A stretch of 64,000 nucleotides of DNA from Sphingobium abikonense NBRC 16140. GTDB taxonomy: Bacteria; Pseudomonadota; Alphaproteobacteria; Sphingomonadales; Sphingomonadaceae. Numbering within the stretch: the first letter of the stretch is position 1; each line of letters starts with the position of its first letter. Position numbers and translations under genes: made by a program. The DNA lies in the NCBI RefSeq assembly GCF_001598335.1, contig NZ_BCYT01000003.1, forward strand, positions 124,001 to 188,000, written 5' to 3'. The notes under the pieces are model-generated. The model was given only the letters and a program-made list of their open reading frames with translations, was not told the DNA's origin and ran no database searches. Below are positions 44,145 to 51,826 of the stretch, one piece after another.

Positions 44145-44699
44145 ATGCCAGCCATTGAGCAGAGCCGCATCCTCATCGTCGCGACCGACGGGTTCGAACA
44201 GTCAGAACTTTTCCAGCCACGCCAGAAGCTGATCGACGCCGGCGCGAAGGTCACGCTCGCGTCGCCCGCCACCGATCCGATCCAGGGCATGCAGCATGAT
44301 GAAAAGGGCGACACGATCACGCCCGACATGACTTTGGAGTCCGTGAAGATCGAGGATTATGACGGTCTGATACTGCCCGGCGGTGTCGCCAATCCCGACA
44401 CGCTGCGGACCAACGAACGCGCCGTACGAATCGTGCGAGACTTCGTGGCTTCGGGCAAGCCGGTCGCCGCCATCTGCCATGGTCCCTGGCTGCTGGTCGA
44501 GGCCGATTGCGTGGATGGCAAGACCGTCACATCCTGGCCGTCGGTGCGCACCGATCTGGCCAATGCGGGTGCGCGGGTGGTAGATCAGGAGGTTGTCGTC
44601 GACGGCAATCTCATCACCAGCCGCAATCCGGATGACATTCCCGCCTTTGTCGACGCCTTCAAGAAGGCGGTGACGCAAGCGGCCGCAGTGCCCGCCTGA
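44145..44699 (+). CDS. DJ-1/PfpI-family protein (intracellular protease type 1)
   Basis: The product has 184 residues. It has ILIVATDGFEQSELFQP at the N-terminus, the catalytic Cys in AICHGPWLLVEAD, and a nearby Glu in the DGFEQ segment. The PfpI/YhbO group acts as chaperone or deglycase-like stress proteins. The ATG at 44145 lies seven bases after AAAGGA. The 3' end overlaps the opposite-strand membrane protein gene by 41 bases. Confidence 0.9.
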   Translation: MPAIEQSRILIVATDGFEQSELFQPRQKLIDAGAKVTLASPATDPIQGMQHDEKGDTITPDMTLESVKIEDYDGLILPGGVANPDTLRTNERAVRIVRDFVASGKPVAAICHGPWLLVEADCVDGKTVTSWPSVRTDLANAGARVVDQEVVVDGNLITSRNPDDIPAFVDAFKKAVTQAAAVPA

Positions 44700-45378
44700 A
44701 CCGGCTGCTGGCGCCGCCGTCCCATTGCCAGGGCATGGGGCGGCGGCGCAGCGTCGACAGATGCGCCAAAGCCATTGTGGCGCCGACGGCGATCAACGGT
44801 AAAGCAAAGGGCAGTATCTGAGGAAATGTGATTGTCGATCCGACAGCGAGGGCGACGCTTATGACGGCCGAAACGGTCATGCGAATGTCGCCGTCCGGCC
44901 CCCGAAGCCAGAGGATGCCGGTCGCAATCCCCGCCATGAATGCGAAGGCCAAGCGGGCATCGCAGCCATCGATAACGCCAAGGGCCCCCACCAATATCAT
45001 CAGAAAAGCTGCGGCGACGGGGCGGGTCGTCTGGCGCATCAGGCGAACGGACGCCGGATAGAGCAGCAGCTCGCTGACAATCGCTGCAAGGCCTATTGCT
45101 TGCGCATCCTGGGGCCGGTGCGCGATGATCGCGACGATCGCCATGACGCCCCAGGGTAGCAGCCGCGCTGGCGCCATGCGGATATGACTGATCCAGTCCA
45201 GCGCGCCGCTCCGCGCGTTCCATCGCCGATCCGCCAGCCGCAACTGGAACCCGCCGATCAGGAACAGCGCCTCCGCGCCCCATGGCAGCCATTCGCTCCG
45301 CCCCAGCCATGGCAGCGCCAGAAACAGCCCGAGCACCAGTCCATGCGCCACGTTGAGCGGCGCCATCTCCCTCTTCAT
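44659..45378 (-). CDS. Membrane protein of unknown function in exosortase-linked polysaccharide locus
   Basis: The product has 239 residues with about six hydrophobic helices (GLVLGLFLALPWL, FLMILVGALGVIDG, AFMAGIATGILWL, ILPFALPLIAVGATMALAHL). Its ATG overlaps the O-ligase stop in ATGA, so it is coupled to it. Nothing resembles exosortase catalytic Cys/Arg/His motifs. I do not recognise the family. Its 3' end runs 41 bases under the PfpI gene on the other strand. The much longer open frame in this register is a shadow of the O-ligase. Confidence 0.7.
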   Translation of the reverse strand: MKREMAPLNVAHGLVLGLFLALPWLGRSEWLPWGAEALFLIGGFQLRLADRRWNARSGALDWISHIRMAPARLLPWGVMAIVAIIAHRPQDAQAIGLAAIVSELLLYPASVRLMRQTTRPVAAAFLMILVGALGVIDGCDARLAFAFMAGIATGILWLRGPDGDIRMTVSAVISVALAVGSTITFPQILPFALPLIAVGATMALAHLSTLRRRPMPWQWDGGASSRFRRALRPLASPPS

Positions 45379-46745
45379 GCGATGGCCCCATTGCCCAGGG
45401 CGATGGCCCTGTCCAACTGCTGCTTGGCGGCTGTCTTGCGCTTGCGCGACAGATAGGTGTCGAGCCCGATCTGCAATGCCAGCATCATGAAGATGAAGGG
45501 CTGATAGGCGATGCCCACGAACAGCGATCCGATCATGTAGATGATATGTCCCTGTTGCAGGGCCAGCGCAAAGGGCGCGACCCACGCGTCGTCCGGGCCG
45601 TCGCGCTTGCGATAGACGCGGCGGATAGCCTCTGTACGGATGAAGCAGATGAGGTGCAGCAGCGCCCACACGGCAAAACCGAAATAGCCCTGTTCGCCCA
45701 GCAGCTCGAAATAGGCGCTGTGATAGGCGCGCCCCCGGTCCGTCACCAGCCGGCGCTCGACCCGCGTGCCACCGCCATCCGTGACCGTGCCTTGGGCGAA
45801 ATAGGTGAAGCTGTTCTGCAGATAGTTGTCGAAGCCCCCCCCGCCCGGATGCTCCTTCACATAGTCGAGCGTCCACATCCAGACAGCGACGCGCGTGGAG
45901 GCGCTTTCGTCGCCCTGGTGATTCTCGATCGTCTGCATCCGCTGGGTGAAGCTGGCCGGCAGGAAGGGGATGGAGATGAGCGCGGCCAGCAGCATCAGCG
46001 GGCCGTAAACGAATTTGCGCTTCGAGCGCATCAGCATCAGCCCCGCCAGTATGACGATGCAGACAAGGCCGGTGCGCGCTTCGGTGCCCACAGGCATCAG
46101 CAGGCAGGCGAGGCACAAGCAATAGCAAAACGTCTTCACCCTCCAGTCGGGCGGAAAGACGGTGCCATGTTTCGACAGCCACAGGATCAGCGGGATGAGC
46201 GAGATCGCAACGCAGGATATGATGCTGCCCTCGTAGAGGCCGCTGTTGTTTTCGACCATCAGGTTGAGCACGCCATAGCCGCCGCCCGACAGGGCCGTCT
46301 TCATGCCGCCATTGATGATGATCGTGCTGGCGCACAGCACCATGAACAGCGCCAGCGCCTCGATTCGCAGCCTTGTACGCAGCACCAGCGGCAGGAAGAC
46401 GCCCGCGATGATCGCCTTCCACACCCAATTCCACTTGGTCAGCGCCTCGACCGGGAAATCGGCCGTCAACGTGGTATAGCCGCACCAGGCAAGCAGCAGC
46501 AGCATCAACCCCTGTCGCGCGGAAAAACGGCAATCCTTCTTGTCATCGACCAGCAGCCAAGCGCCCACCATCATCGCAAAGGCGATCGCGGAAATCGGGA
46601 TCGAATTGAGCAGGAAATAGGAAAGTCGCTGGGGCGAAACGATGTCGATATAGGCATAGACCGCGACCAGCAGGAACGGCCGCCGCAGTCCCATCAGCCC
46701 GAACAGGCCGAGAAACGCGATGAAGAACAGGTCACGCATCGCCAT
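45375..46745 (-). CDS. Putative O-glycosylation/polysaccharide ligase, exosortase A-associated
   Basis: The product has 456 residues with about 11 membrane helices and a large periplasmic loop (KHGTVFPPDW through TFYAQ-like region near NSFTYFAQGTVTD). It starts MAMRDLFFIAFLGLFGLMGLRRPFLL and continues YIDIVSPQRLSYFLLNSIPIS, which fits the O-ligase type associated with exosortase A (TIGR03097-like). GTEARTGLVCIVI and DESASTRVAVW match the WzyC/O-antigen ligase fold. It probably polymerises or ligates an extracellular polysaccharide. The start ATG 46745 follows AGGAG; 46739 is an alternative. A 40-residue gene overlaps its start. Confidence 0.88.
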   Translation of the reverse strand: MAMRDLFFIAFLGLFGLMGLRRPFLLVAVYAYIDIVSPQRLSYFLLNSIPISAIAFAMMVGAWLLVDDKKDCRFSARQGLMLLLLAWCGYTTLTADFPVEALTKWNWVWKAIIAGVFLPLVLRTRLRIEALALFMVLCASTIIINGGMKTALSGGGYGVLNLMVENNSGLYEGSIISCVAISLIPLILWLSKHGTVFPPDWRVKTFCYCLCLACLLMPVGTEARTGLVCIVILAGLMLMRSKRKFVYGPLMLLAALISIPFLPASFTQRMQTIENHQGDESASTRVAVWMWTLDYVKEHPGGGGFDNYLQNSFTYFAQGTVTDGGGTRVERRLVTDRGRAYHSAYFELLGEQGYFGFAVWALLHLICFIRTEAIRRVYRKRDGPDDAWVAPFALALQQGHIIYMIGSLFVGIAYQPFIFMMLALQIGLDTYLSRKRKTAAKQQLDRAIALGNGAIA

Positions 46746-46854
46746 GCGGCTCCTGCGCCGGCGGATCGCGATCCAGATCGGCGCGCGGCAACAGCCGCCA
46801 CGCAGCGAGCAGGATGACGCCATGGCTGATCAGCAGGGACAAAGTGTCTATCAT
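46732..46854 (-). CDS. Candidate 40-residue membrane peptide upstream of O-ligase
   Basis: The frame from ATG 46854 gives a hydrophobic start (MIDTLSLLISHGVILLAAW) and then RLLPRADLDRDPPAQEPHGDA before the stop. The single hydrophobic segment of about 16 residues followed by a charged tail fits a small membrane protein. The stop overlaps the O-ligase start, so the two would be coupled. The ribosome site is weak. It falls below the usual size limit and needs comparison with relatives. Confidence 0.45.
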   Translation of the reverse strand: MIDTLSLLISHGVILLAAWRLLPRADLDRDPPAQEPHGDA

Positions 46855-46943
46855 GGCTCGCTTGGGCTATCGCTTCGGAACATATGTCCTAGCCTGACAG
46901 AGTTGACGGGGCGTTAAACCTTTTGCCGCAAACAGGACAGGCT

Positions 46944-48170
46944 ATGACTCGCATTCTTCATGTGCTGGACCACAGTCTGCCGATGCACAGCGGCTATACG
47001 TTCCGGACCCGGGCGATTCTGCGTGCGCAGATTGGCAAGGGGTGGGACGTGCGCGGCATTACCGGGCGGCGGCACAGCGCGACCGGGCCGGACGAGCAAA
47101 TGGTGGATGGCCTGATCTTTCACCGCACGGCCGGACCGCCGGCGACCGGCAACGCGCTTATGCGTGAATGGCGCGATATCGCCGCGCATGCGGACGCGAT
47201 CGAGGCATTGGTGCGGCGGTGGCGGCCGGATGTGATCCATGCCCATTCGCCGGTGCTGAACGCGATGGCCGCACAGCGCGTCGCGCGGCGGCACGGCATT
47301 CCTCTGATCTACGAAATTCGCGCTTTCTGGGAGGATGCGGCGGTCGGCAATGGGACGGGGCGCGAAGGCAGCCCCCGTTATTGGCTGACGCGGCAACTGG
47401 AAACCCGCGCCGTGCGCGAGGCGGATGCGGTTGCGGTGATTTGCGAAGGGCTGCGCGGCGATCTGGTCGCGCGGGGCATTGATCCGGCCAAGATCATCGT
47501 GTCGCCCAATGGCGTCGACATGGATCAGTTCGGCGCGCCGGTGCCGCGCGATCCGGAATTGACGGCGAAGCTGGGGCTGACGGGAGCGGACGTGGTCGGG
47601 TTCATCGGCAGCTTCTATGATTATGAGGGGCTGGACGACCTGATCGCCGCCATGCCGCGACTCGTGCGCGCCCGGCCGCGGGCCAAGCTGCTGCTGGTGG
47701 GGGGCGGACCGATGGAGCAGGCGCTGCAGGCACAGGCGATGGCGTCGCCCTTTGCCGATCATATCGTCTTCGTCGGTCGCGTGCCGCATGATGAGGTCGA
47801 ACATTATTATGCGCAGGTCGATGTGTTGGCCTATCCGCGCAAGGCGATGCGGCTGACCGATCTCGTGACCCCGCTCAAGCCGCTGGAGGCGATGGCGCAG
47901 GGCAGGCTGGTGGCGGCATCGGACGTCGGCGGTCATCGCGAACTGATCGAGGATGGAGTGACAGGCGCCTTGTTCGCGCCCGACGATCCAGCGGCGATCG
48001 CGCAGTCGCTTGCCACGCTGTTCGCCGATCGAACGATGTGGGACGAGCGCCGCCAGGTCGCGCGGGCCTATGTCGAGCGTGAACGCACATGGTCATCGAA
48101 TATTTTGCGTTACGAACCTGTTTACCAACTGTTGTTAGCACGGTCGCGTGAGAGTCGCGCGGCGGCGTGA
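46944..48170 (+). CDS. Glycosyltransferase, exosortase A-associated type
   Basis: The product has 408 residues of the GT4/GT-B fold. The N-terminus MTRILHVLDHSLPMHSGYTFRT and LIYEIRAFWEDAAVGNG are the signature blocks of the exosortase A system glycosyltransferase (TIGR04063-like). VSPNGVDMDQF and FIGSFYDYEGLDDLI precede the C-terminal donor-binding site (TPLKPLEAMAQGRLVAASDVGG). It transfers sugar in synthesis of an extracellular polysaccharide. It is divergent from the O-ligase; 89 bases separate it from the 40-residue frame. Confidence 0.92.
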   Translation: MTRILHVLDHSLPMHSGYTFRTRAILRAQIGKGWDVRGITGRRHSATGPDEQMVDGLIFHRTAGPPATGNALMREWRDIAAHADAIEALVRRWRPDVIHAHSPVLNAMAAQRVARRHGIPLIYEIRAFWEDAAVGNGTGREGSPRYWLTRQLETRAVREADAVAVICEGLRGDLVARGIDPAKIIVSPNGVDMDQFGAPVPRDPELTAKLGLTGADVVGFIGSFYDYEGLDDLIAAMPRLVRARPRAKLLLVGGGPMEQALQAQAMASPFADHIVFVGRVPHDEVEHYYAQVDVLAYPRKAMRLTDLVTPLKPLEAMAQGRLVAASDVGGHRELIEDGVTGALFAPDDPAAIAQSLATLFADRTMWDERRQVARAYVERERTWSSNILRYEPVYQLLLARSRESRAAA

Positions 48171-48191
48171 ACGGAAGCGAAGGTTGAGAGG

Positions 48192-49136
48192 GTGAACAGG
48201 GCAGGCGCCAGACGGGGAACGGCCATGGCGGTGCTGGCAGGCGTCGCGGCCGCCGTGGCCTTGCTCGCTACGCCGGTTGGCCTGCTGGAAATGCTGGTGG
48301 CGTCGAGTGGCCTGAGTGAAGCCCTACCAGCCGCCGCCCCGCCTTTGGGTGTGACCGCCCGGCTGACGATGGCGGTGTTTGTAGGTGTGTTGATAGCCGG
48401 TGCAGTGGCGGCAAGCGTCCGCGATCCGCGCCGGGCGGATGACGAACAGGATATGGACGGGCGACAGCGTAGCGCCCAGGGAGCAAGACAGATGGGTTTC
48501 GCCTTTTCCAAGCTGACAGCCCTGGCGCGGGGCCGCGCTACACCAACCAGAATCCCGGACGCTCCGGCGCTTCGCCGTGCCGATGCGCATCCCGACGCGC
48601 CGCCGCGTCCGCCGATCTTTGCGAGCCGGGATTTCGATGGCGTGGAAATTTTCGCCCGTCCCGACGCCAAGCGGCGCCCGCTGATCGTTTCGCCCGAACC
48701 TGAATCGCAATCGGTGGTGCCGATGCAGGGTGTTTCCGGGCCGTCGCCGGATCATGCGCGCGAAGCGGATCAGCCGACACCGTCCTTTGCGCGCCCCGCC
48801 GACAAAGGCGCCCCGAGCGCCGATCCGGTGGCGTTTCAGGCTGATGTCGAAGAGATTGCAGGCGATGAGGCTGAACGGTGCGTTGAGCAGGAGGCGGCTA
48901 ACGTCGTCCGTCCTTCGCCGCTCCCGCTGCCTACCCATGGCTTGTCCGTCGCCGAGCTGACCGATCGACTGGAACGGGGGCTGGCCTCGCGCCGCCGCGC
49001 CACCACTGCGCCAGTGTTGGCCGACATGCCGGTCGCGCCAGCCGTGCCGGTCCGCGACAGCGTGGCGCCTGATGCGGACGAAGCATTGCGCGCGGCGCTT
49101 GGCACCTTGCGCACCATGGCCGCACGCCGCCGCTGA
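48192..49136 (+). CDS. Membrane protein of unknown function with two N-terminal helices
   Basis: The product has 314 residues. Two hydrophobic segments (MAVLAGVAAAVALLATPVGLLEML and LTMAVFVGVLIAGAVAAS) are followed by a long charged, disordered tail with SVAELTDRLERGLASRR and ALRAALGTLRTMAARRR at the end. The GTG start at 48192 follows GAGAGG. It begins 21 bases after the glycosyltransferase and is probably in the same operon, so a role in polysaccharide export or control is possible. I do not recognise the family. Confidence 0.7.
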   Translation: MNRAGARRGTAMAVLAGVAAAVALLATPVGLLEMLVASSGLSEALPAAAPPLGVTARLTMAVFVGVLIAGAVAASVRDPRRADDEQDMDGRQRSAQGARQMGFAFSKLTALARGRATPTRIPDAPALRRADAHPDAPPRPPIFASRDFDGVEIFARPDAKRRPLIVSPEPESQSVVPMQGVSGPSPDHAREADQPTPSFARPADKGAPSADPVAFQADVEEIAGDEAERCVEQEAANVVRPSPLPLPTHGLSVAELTDRLERGLASRRRATTAPVLADMPVAPAVPVRDSVAPDADEALRAALGTLRTMAARRR

Positions 49137-49145
49137 TCTGCGTTC

Positions 49146-49517
49146 CTACCAGTCGCGGATGGTCAAAGCCGACAGTTGAACCCATGGTTCATCGTCCGCA
49201 TTACCATGCGCATCGACGGTAATGTCGGCGACGAAATGGCCGGGCAAGGCCCATTCCGCTTCGTCAAGGCCAGCGATCAATCGATCCTTTTGATCCTGCG
49301 CCTTGGGGCCGCTGAAGCGAAGGCGAATGGCATGCCGCCGCCCCTCGAACAGGGCGCTGGCCCAAGGGCGACTGGTTGCACGGTCGATCACCGTCGGGCG
49401 GCCCGCCCGCAGCAGCAATTGCGCTAGCAAAAGCGGCAGGGGATCCGTCCCGCGCCGCTCGATCGCTTTATTTCGGAGCAGATTGGCGCGGCCAAAATGT
49501 GCATCCATGCTTGTCAT
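49146..49517 (-). CDS. Protein of unknown function coupled to a 61-residue HTH-like protein
   Basis: The product has 123 residues. There is no signal peptide or membrane segment; SALFEGRRHAIRLRFSGPKAQDQ and VADITVDAHGNADDEPWVQLSAL are mixed alpha/beta. Its ATG overlaps the stop of the upstream small gene (ATGA), giving a two-gene unit. It is convergent with the membrane protein gene, 9 bases between stops. The function is unknown. Confidence 0.65.
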   Translation of the reverse strand: MTSMDAHFGRANLLRNKAIERRGTDPLPLLLAQLLLRAGRPTVIDRATSRPWASALFEGRRHAIRLRFSGPKAQDQKDRLIAGLDEAEWALPGHFVADITVDAHGNADDEPWVQLSALTIRDW

Positions 49518-49699
49518 TGGCCTTGGCTCCTGCGATAAGTGTTCATGAAATGTTCCACGCGTCTTGTCAGTCGCGCACCCGGTTCGCGGCCGCGTCGCAG
49601 GTCGAACACCAGCCGCGGGTCGCGGGCGCTACTGCGACCAAAGCGCGTTGGCGGCATGTCATTTTGACGCAGGAAAGTTTCGATCAATGGCAGCAGCAT
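49514..49699 (-). CDS. Small helix-turn-helix-like protein
   Basis: The product has 61 residues. IETFLRQNDMPPTRFGRSSARDPRLVFDLRRGREPGARLTRRVEHFM has the helix spacing of a Cro/XRE-type HTH, and the TRFGRxxxxDPRLVxDLRRGR pattern recurs as a short stand-alone protein in sphingomonads. Basic residues cluster in the recognition region. It is coupled by ATGA to the 123-residue gene and divergent from the S24 regulator. DNA binding is inferred. Confidence 0.65.
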   Translation of the reverse strand: MLLPLIETFLRQNDMPPTRFGRSSARDPRLVFDLRRGREPGARLTRRVEHFMNTYRRSQGQ

Positions 49700-49774
49700 C
49701 AGCCCGTATCTCCCCGTTTAAAGCGACTCGCCCAATGCGAGTCGATGTGAATATTCCTATCTACTCCCCCCTAA

Positions 49775-49794
49775 TTTCCTACTTGTCTAGGAAA
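49775..49794. promoter_or_regulatory. 20-bp palindromic operator candidate before the S24 regulator
   Basis: TTTCCTA-CTTGTC-TAGGAAA has perfect 7-bp arms and sits 21 bases before the ATG at 49816. A further TTCCTA half-site is 22 bases upstream at 49754-49759. A second inverted repeat, CGACTCG-CCCAATG-CGAGTCG, is at 49724-49744, near the divergent start. Autoregulation by the S24 protein is an inference. Confidence 0.5.
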
Positions 49795-49815
49795 AATCTT
49801 ATCGATAATGGATAG

Positions 49816-50487
49816 ATGATGGACCAATCGCAGGATGCCCGCGCCACGCTGGACCGGCTGATCGCCGAGCGAGGGGACAATTATGCCGATCTGTCCCGAC
49901 TGATCGGCCGCAACGCCGCCTATATCCAGCAGTTCATCAAACGCGGCACGCCGCGCAAATTGGACGAGGATGACCGGCGCGTGCTGGCGCGCTATTTCGG
50001 TGTTTCGGAGGACATGCTGGGGGGCGTTGCGTCACTCGCCCCGCCGCCTGCGCGCAACCGTGGACTGCCCGCCGTCGTCTCCGTTCCGCGACTTGCGCTG
50101 GGCGCGTCGGCCGGGGGCGGCACGTTGGATGAGGATGAACGCGCGGCTGGCGTGATGGCGTTCGATGCGCACTGGTTGCGCCATCTGGGGGTGCGGCCAC
50201 AGCGCGTGTCGATTATCCGCGTCGATGGCGAATCGATGGCGCCGACGCTCAGCGATGGTGACGACATCATGGTGGATCATGATGATGACGCAGATCGGTT
50301 GCGCGACGGCGTTTATGTGCTCCGGCTGGACGGTGTGCTGATGGTGAAGCGCATTGCCATGGGACCGCTGCGGGGGCGGTTTAGCGTGCTGAGCGACAAT
50401 GCGCATTATCCCGACTGGACTGATATCGACCCGGCATTGGTCGACATCGTCGGGCGCGTCGTTTGGACGGGGCGACGCTTGCACTAG
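49816..50487 (+). CDS. LexA/CI-type regulator with S24 peptidase domain
   Basis: The product has 223 residues. The N-terminal HTH (ADLSRLIGRNAAYIQQFIKRG) is followed by an S24 domain with Ser in GESMAPTLSDGDDIMVD near residue 140 and Lys in LMVKRIAMG near 177. The Ser-Lys dyad performs self-cleavage in LexA and CI. An Ala-Gly cleavage bond may be in the linker GASAGGG or AAGVMAF. It resembles phage C2-like repressors kept in sphingomonad chromosomes, without other phage genes near. It may respond to DNA damage. Confidence 0.88.
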   Translation: MMDQSQDARATLDRLIAERGDNYADLSRLIGRNAAYIQQFIKRGTPRKLDEDDRRVLARYFGVSEDMLGGVASLAPPPARNRGLPAVVSVPRLALGASAGGGTLDEDERAAGVMAFDAHWLRHLGVRPQRVSIIRVDGESMAPTLSDGDDIMVDHDDDADRLRDGVYVLRLDGVLMVKRIAMGPLRGRFSVLSDNAHYPDWTDIDPALVDIVGRVVWTGRRLH

Positions 50488-50551
50488 GGGCGCTTCATCC
50501 CCATTGCTTGTCGGTAGCGCGACGGTGCGCGCGAGCCGGGAGCATGATGTT

Positions 50552-51469
50552 TTGAACGACAATGGCGCGGTGATCCGCAAGGCGATCGAATGGCGCGGCG
50601 CGCCAATGGCGTTGGCCACGGTGATTTCGACCTGGGGTTCGGCGCCACGCCCGCGCGGCAGCCACATGCTGGTGCATCAGGACGGCAGGCTGGAAGGCAG
50701 CATTTCGGGCGGTTGCGTGGAAACCGACGTGCTGCAACGCGCGGCAGAGGTCATAGCCGGCCGGCCCGCCCATATGCACCGCTATGGCGTCGCCGATGGT
50801 GACGCGTGGGAGGTCGGACTGCCCTGTGGCGGCGAGATCGCAGTGCTGGTGCAGCCCATATCGGAGGTGGGTTTTCCACCTCACCTGTTCGATCTGGTCG
50901 CGAAGGCCAATGAAACGGGGCGGGCCGTCACGCTGGCGACTGACCTTGTCACTGGCCGGACGCGCGAGGGGGAGGCGGAGGGCGCATTCCTCAATCGCTA
51001 TGATCCGCCGCGCCGGTTGCTGATCGTCGGTGCGGTGCAGATCGCTCAGTCGCTGGTTCCGCTGGCGCAGGCGATTGGCGTGACGCCCATCGTCATTGAT
51101 CCGCGCGGCCGCTTCCTGACGGCGGAAAGATTCCCGAACGCGGAACTGGACGACCGTTGGCCCGATGAGGCGATCACCGCGCACCACCCGGGCGAGTCGA
51201 CCGCGGTCGTGACGCTGAGCCATGACATCAAGATTGACGATCCCGCGTTGATCGCCGCGCTGAACGCGCCGACCGGCTATATCGCCGCCTTGGGATCGCG
51301 ACGCAGCCATGCGGCGCGGCTTGATCGGTTGACCGCCGAGGGGTTTGACGCGGATGCGCTGGCGCGGATCGACGGCCCGGCGGGTCTGGATATCGGCGCG
51401 ATCGGGCCGGCGGAAATCGCCCTGTCGATCACGGCGGGCATGATCGCGGGGTTCAACGCAAAGGGATAG
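50552..51469 (+). CDS. XdhC family molybdo-enzyme maturation protein
   Basis: The product has about 305 residues. LATVISTWGSAPRPRGSHMLVHQDGRLEGSISGGCVE is the XdhC N-terminal signature with its Cys, and LLIVGAVQIAQSLVPLAQAIG and YIAALGSRRSHAARL are the Rossmann-like C-terminal domain. XdhC binds sulfurated molybdenum cofactor for insertion into xanthine-dehydrogenase-family enzymes. No such large subunit is in the window; the lone small subunit is at 19.8 kb. The start is uncertain: TTG 50552 after GGGAG, or GTG 50525. Confidence 0.88.
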   Translation: MNDNGAVIRKAIEWRGAPMALATVISTWGSAPRPRGSHMLVHQDGRLEGSISGGCVETDVLQRAAEVIAGRPAHMHRYGVADGDAWEVGLPCGGEIAVLVQPISEVGFPPHLFDLVAKANETGRAVTLATDLVTGRTREGEAEGAFLNRYDPPRRLLIVGAVQIAQSLVPLAQAIGVTPIVIDPRGRFLTAERFPNAELDDRWPDEAITAHHPGESTAVVTLSHDIKIDDPALIAALNAPTGYIAALGSRRSHAARLDRLTAEGFDADALARIDGPAGLDIGAIGPAEIALSITAGMIAGFNAKG

Positions 51470-51476
51470 GAAGAGG

Positions 51477-51510
51477 ATGCCCCCCGCCGCAAGGGATGGG
51501 CAGGGGGCAT
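51477..51510. terminator. Hairpin downstream of XdhC gene
   Basis: ATGCCCCC and GGGGGCAT are perfect 8-bp arms around an 18-nt loop, immediately after the XdhC stop. There is no T tract. An AT-rich 90 bases (51560-51640) separates it from the convergent YbdD gene end. Confidence 0.45.
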
Positions 51511-51640
51511 GTCCTGAAGCTGTCGGGCACCAGAGACGGCCGCCCCGTAGCAGAGCGCCGGGAAACAGCAATAAAAAAACGGAGGCCGTATTAAACTTTA
51601 TGAGCGTAAAACTGCAAAATATTGTAATATAATTGCAAGA

Positions 51641-51826
51641 TTAACAGCAGCGCCCGCCGTTGCGGCCGCCATATCGGGCCTGTTGGCGATCACGGAAAAA
51701 GCTGGTGCGGTCCATCACCGGCTTGGCGGGATGATGGTCGGCCATATGGCGCAGATAAGCGTCATAATCGGGGATGCCAACCATCATATGCGCCGCCTGG
51801 CGCAGCTTTCTGAATAAATCCGTCAT
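51641..51826 (-). CDS. YbdD/YjiX family protein
   Basis: The product has 61 residues, the standard length. [28 protein letters not shown] is the family core; it ends in GGRCC. It always accompanies CstA-type transporters and is needed in E. coli for pyruvate transport by the BtsT/YhjX systems. Its ATG overlaps the cstA stop (ATGA). Confidence 0.92.
   Translation of the reverse strand: MTDLFRKLRQAAHMMVGIPDYDAYLRHMADHHPAKPVMDRTSFFRDRQQARYGGRNGGRCC

Noticed and set aside
44659-46533. 624-codon minus-strand frame as one protein
   Set aside because: Its first part is out of frame with the O-ligase, which has clear membrane helices and family blocks; only the last 239 codons are real.
49816-50487. 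S24 repressor as evidence of a prophage
   Set aside because: No integrase, structural, lysis or replication genes of phage type are nearby.
51560-51640. AT-rich stretch as a mobile-element scar or attachment site
   Set aside because: It lies between convergent gene ends, with no tRNA, direct repeats or integrase; an AT-rich terminator region explains it.
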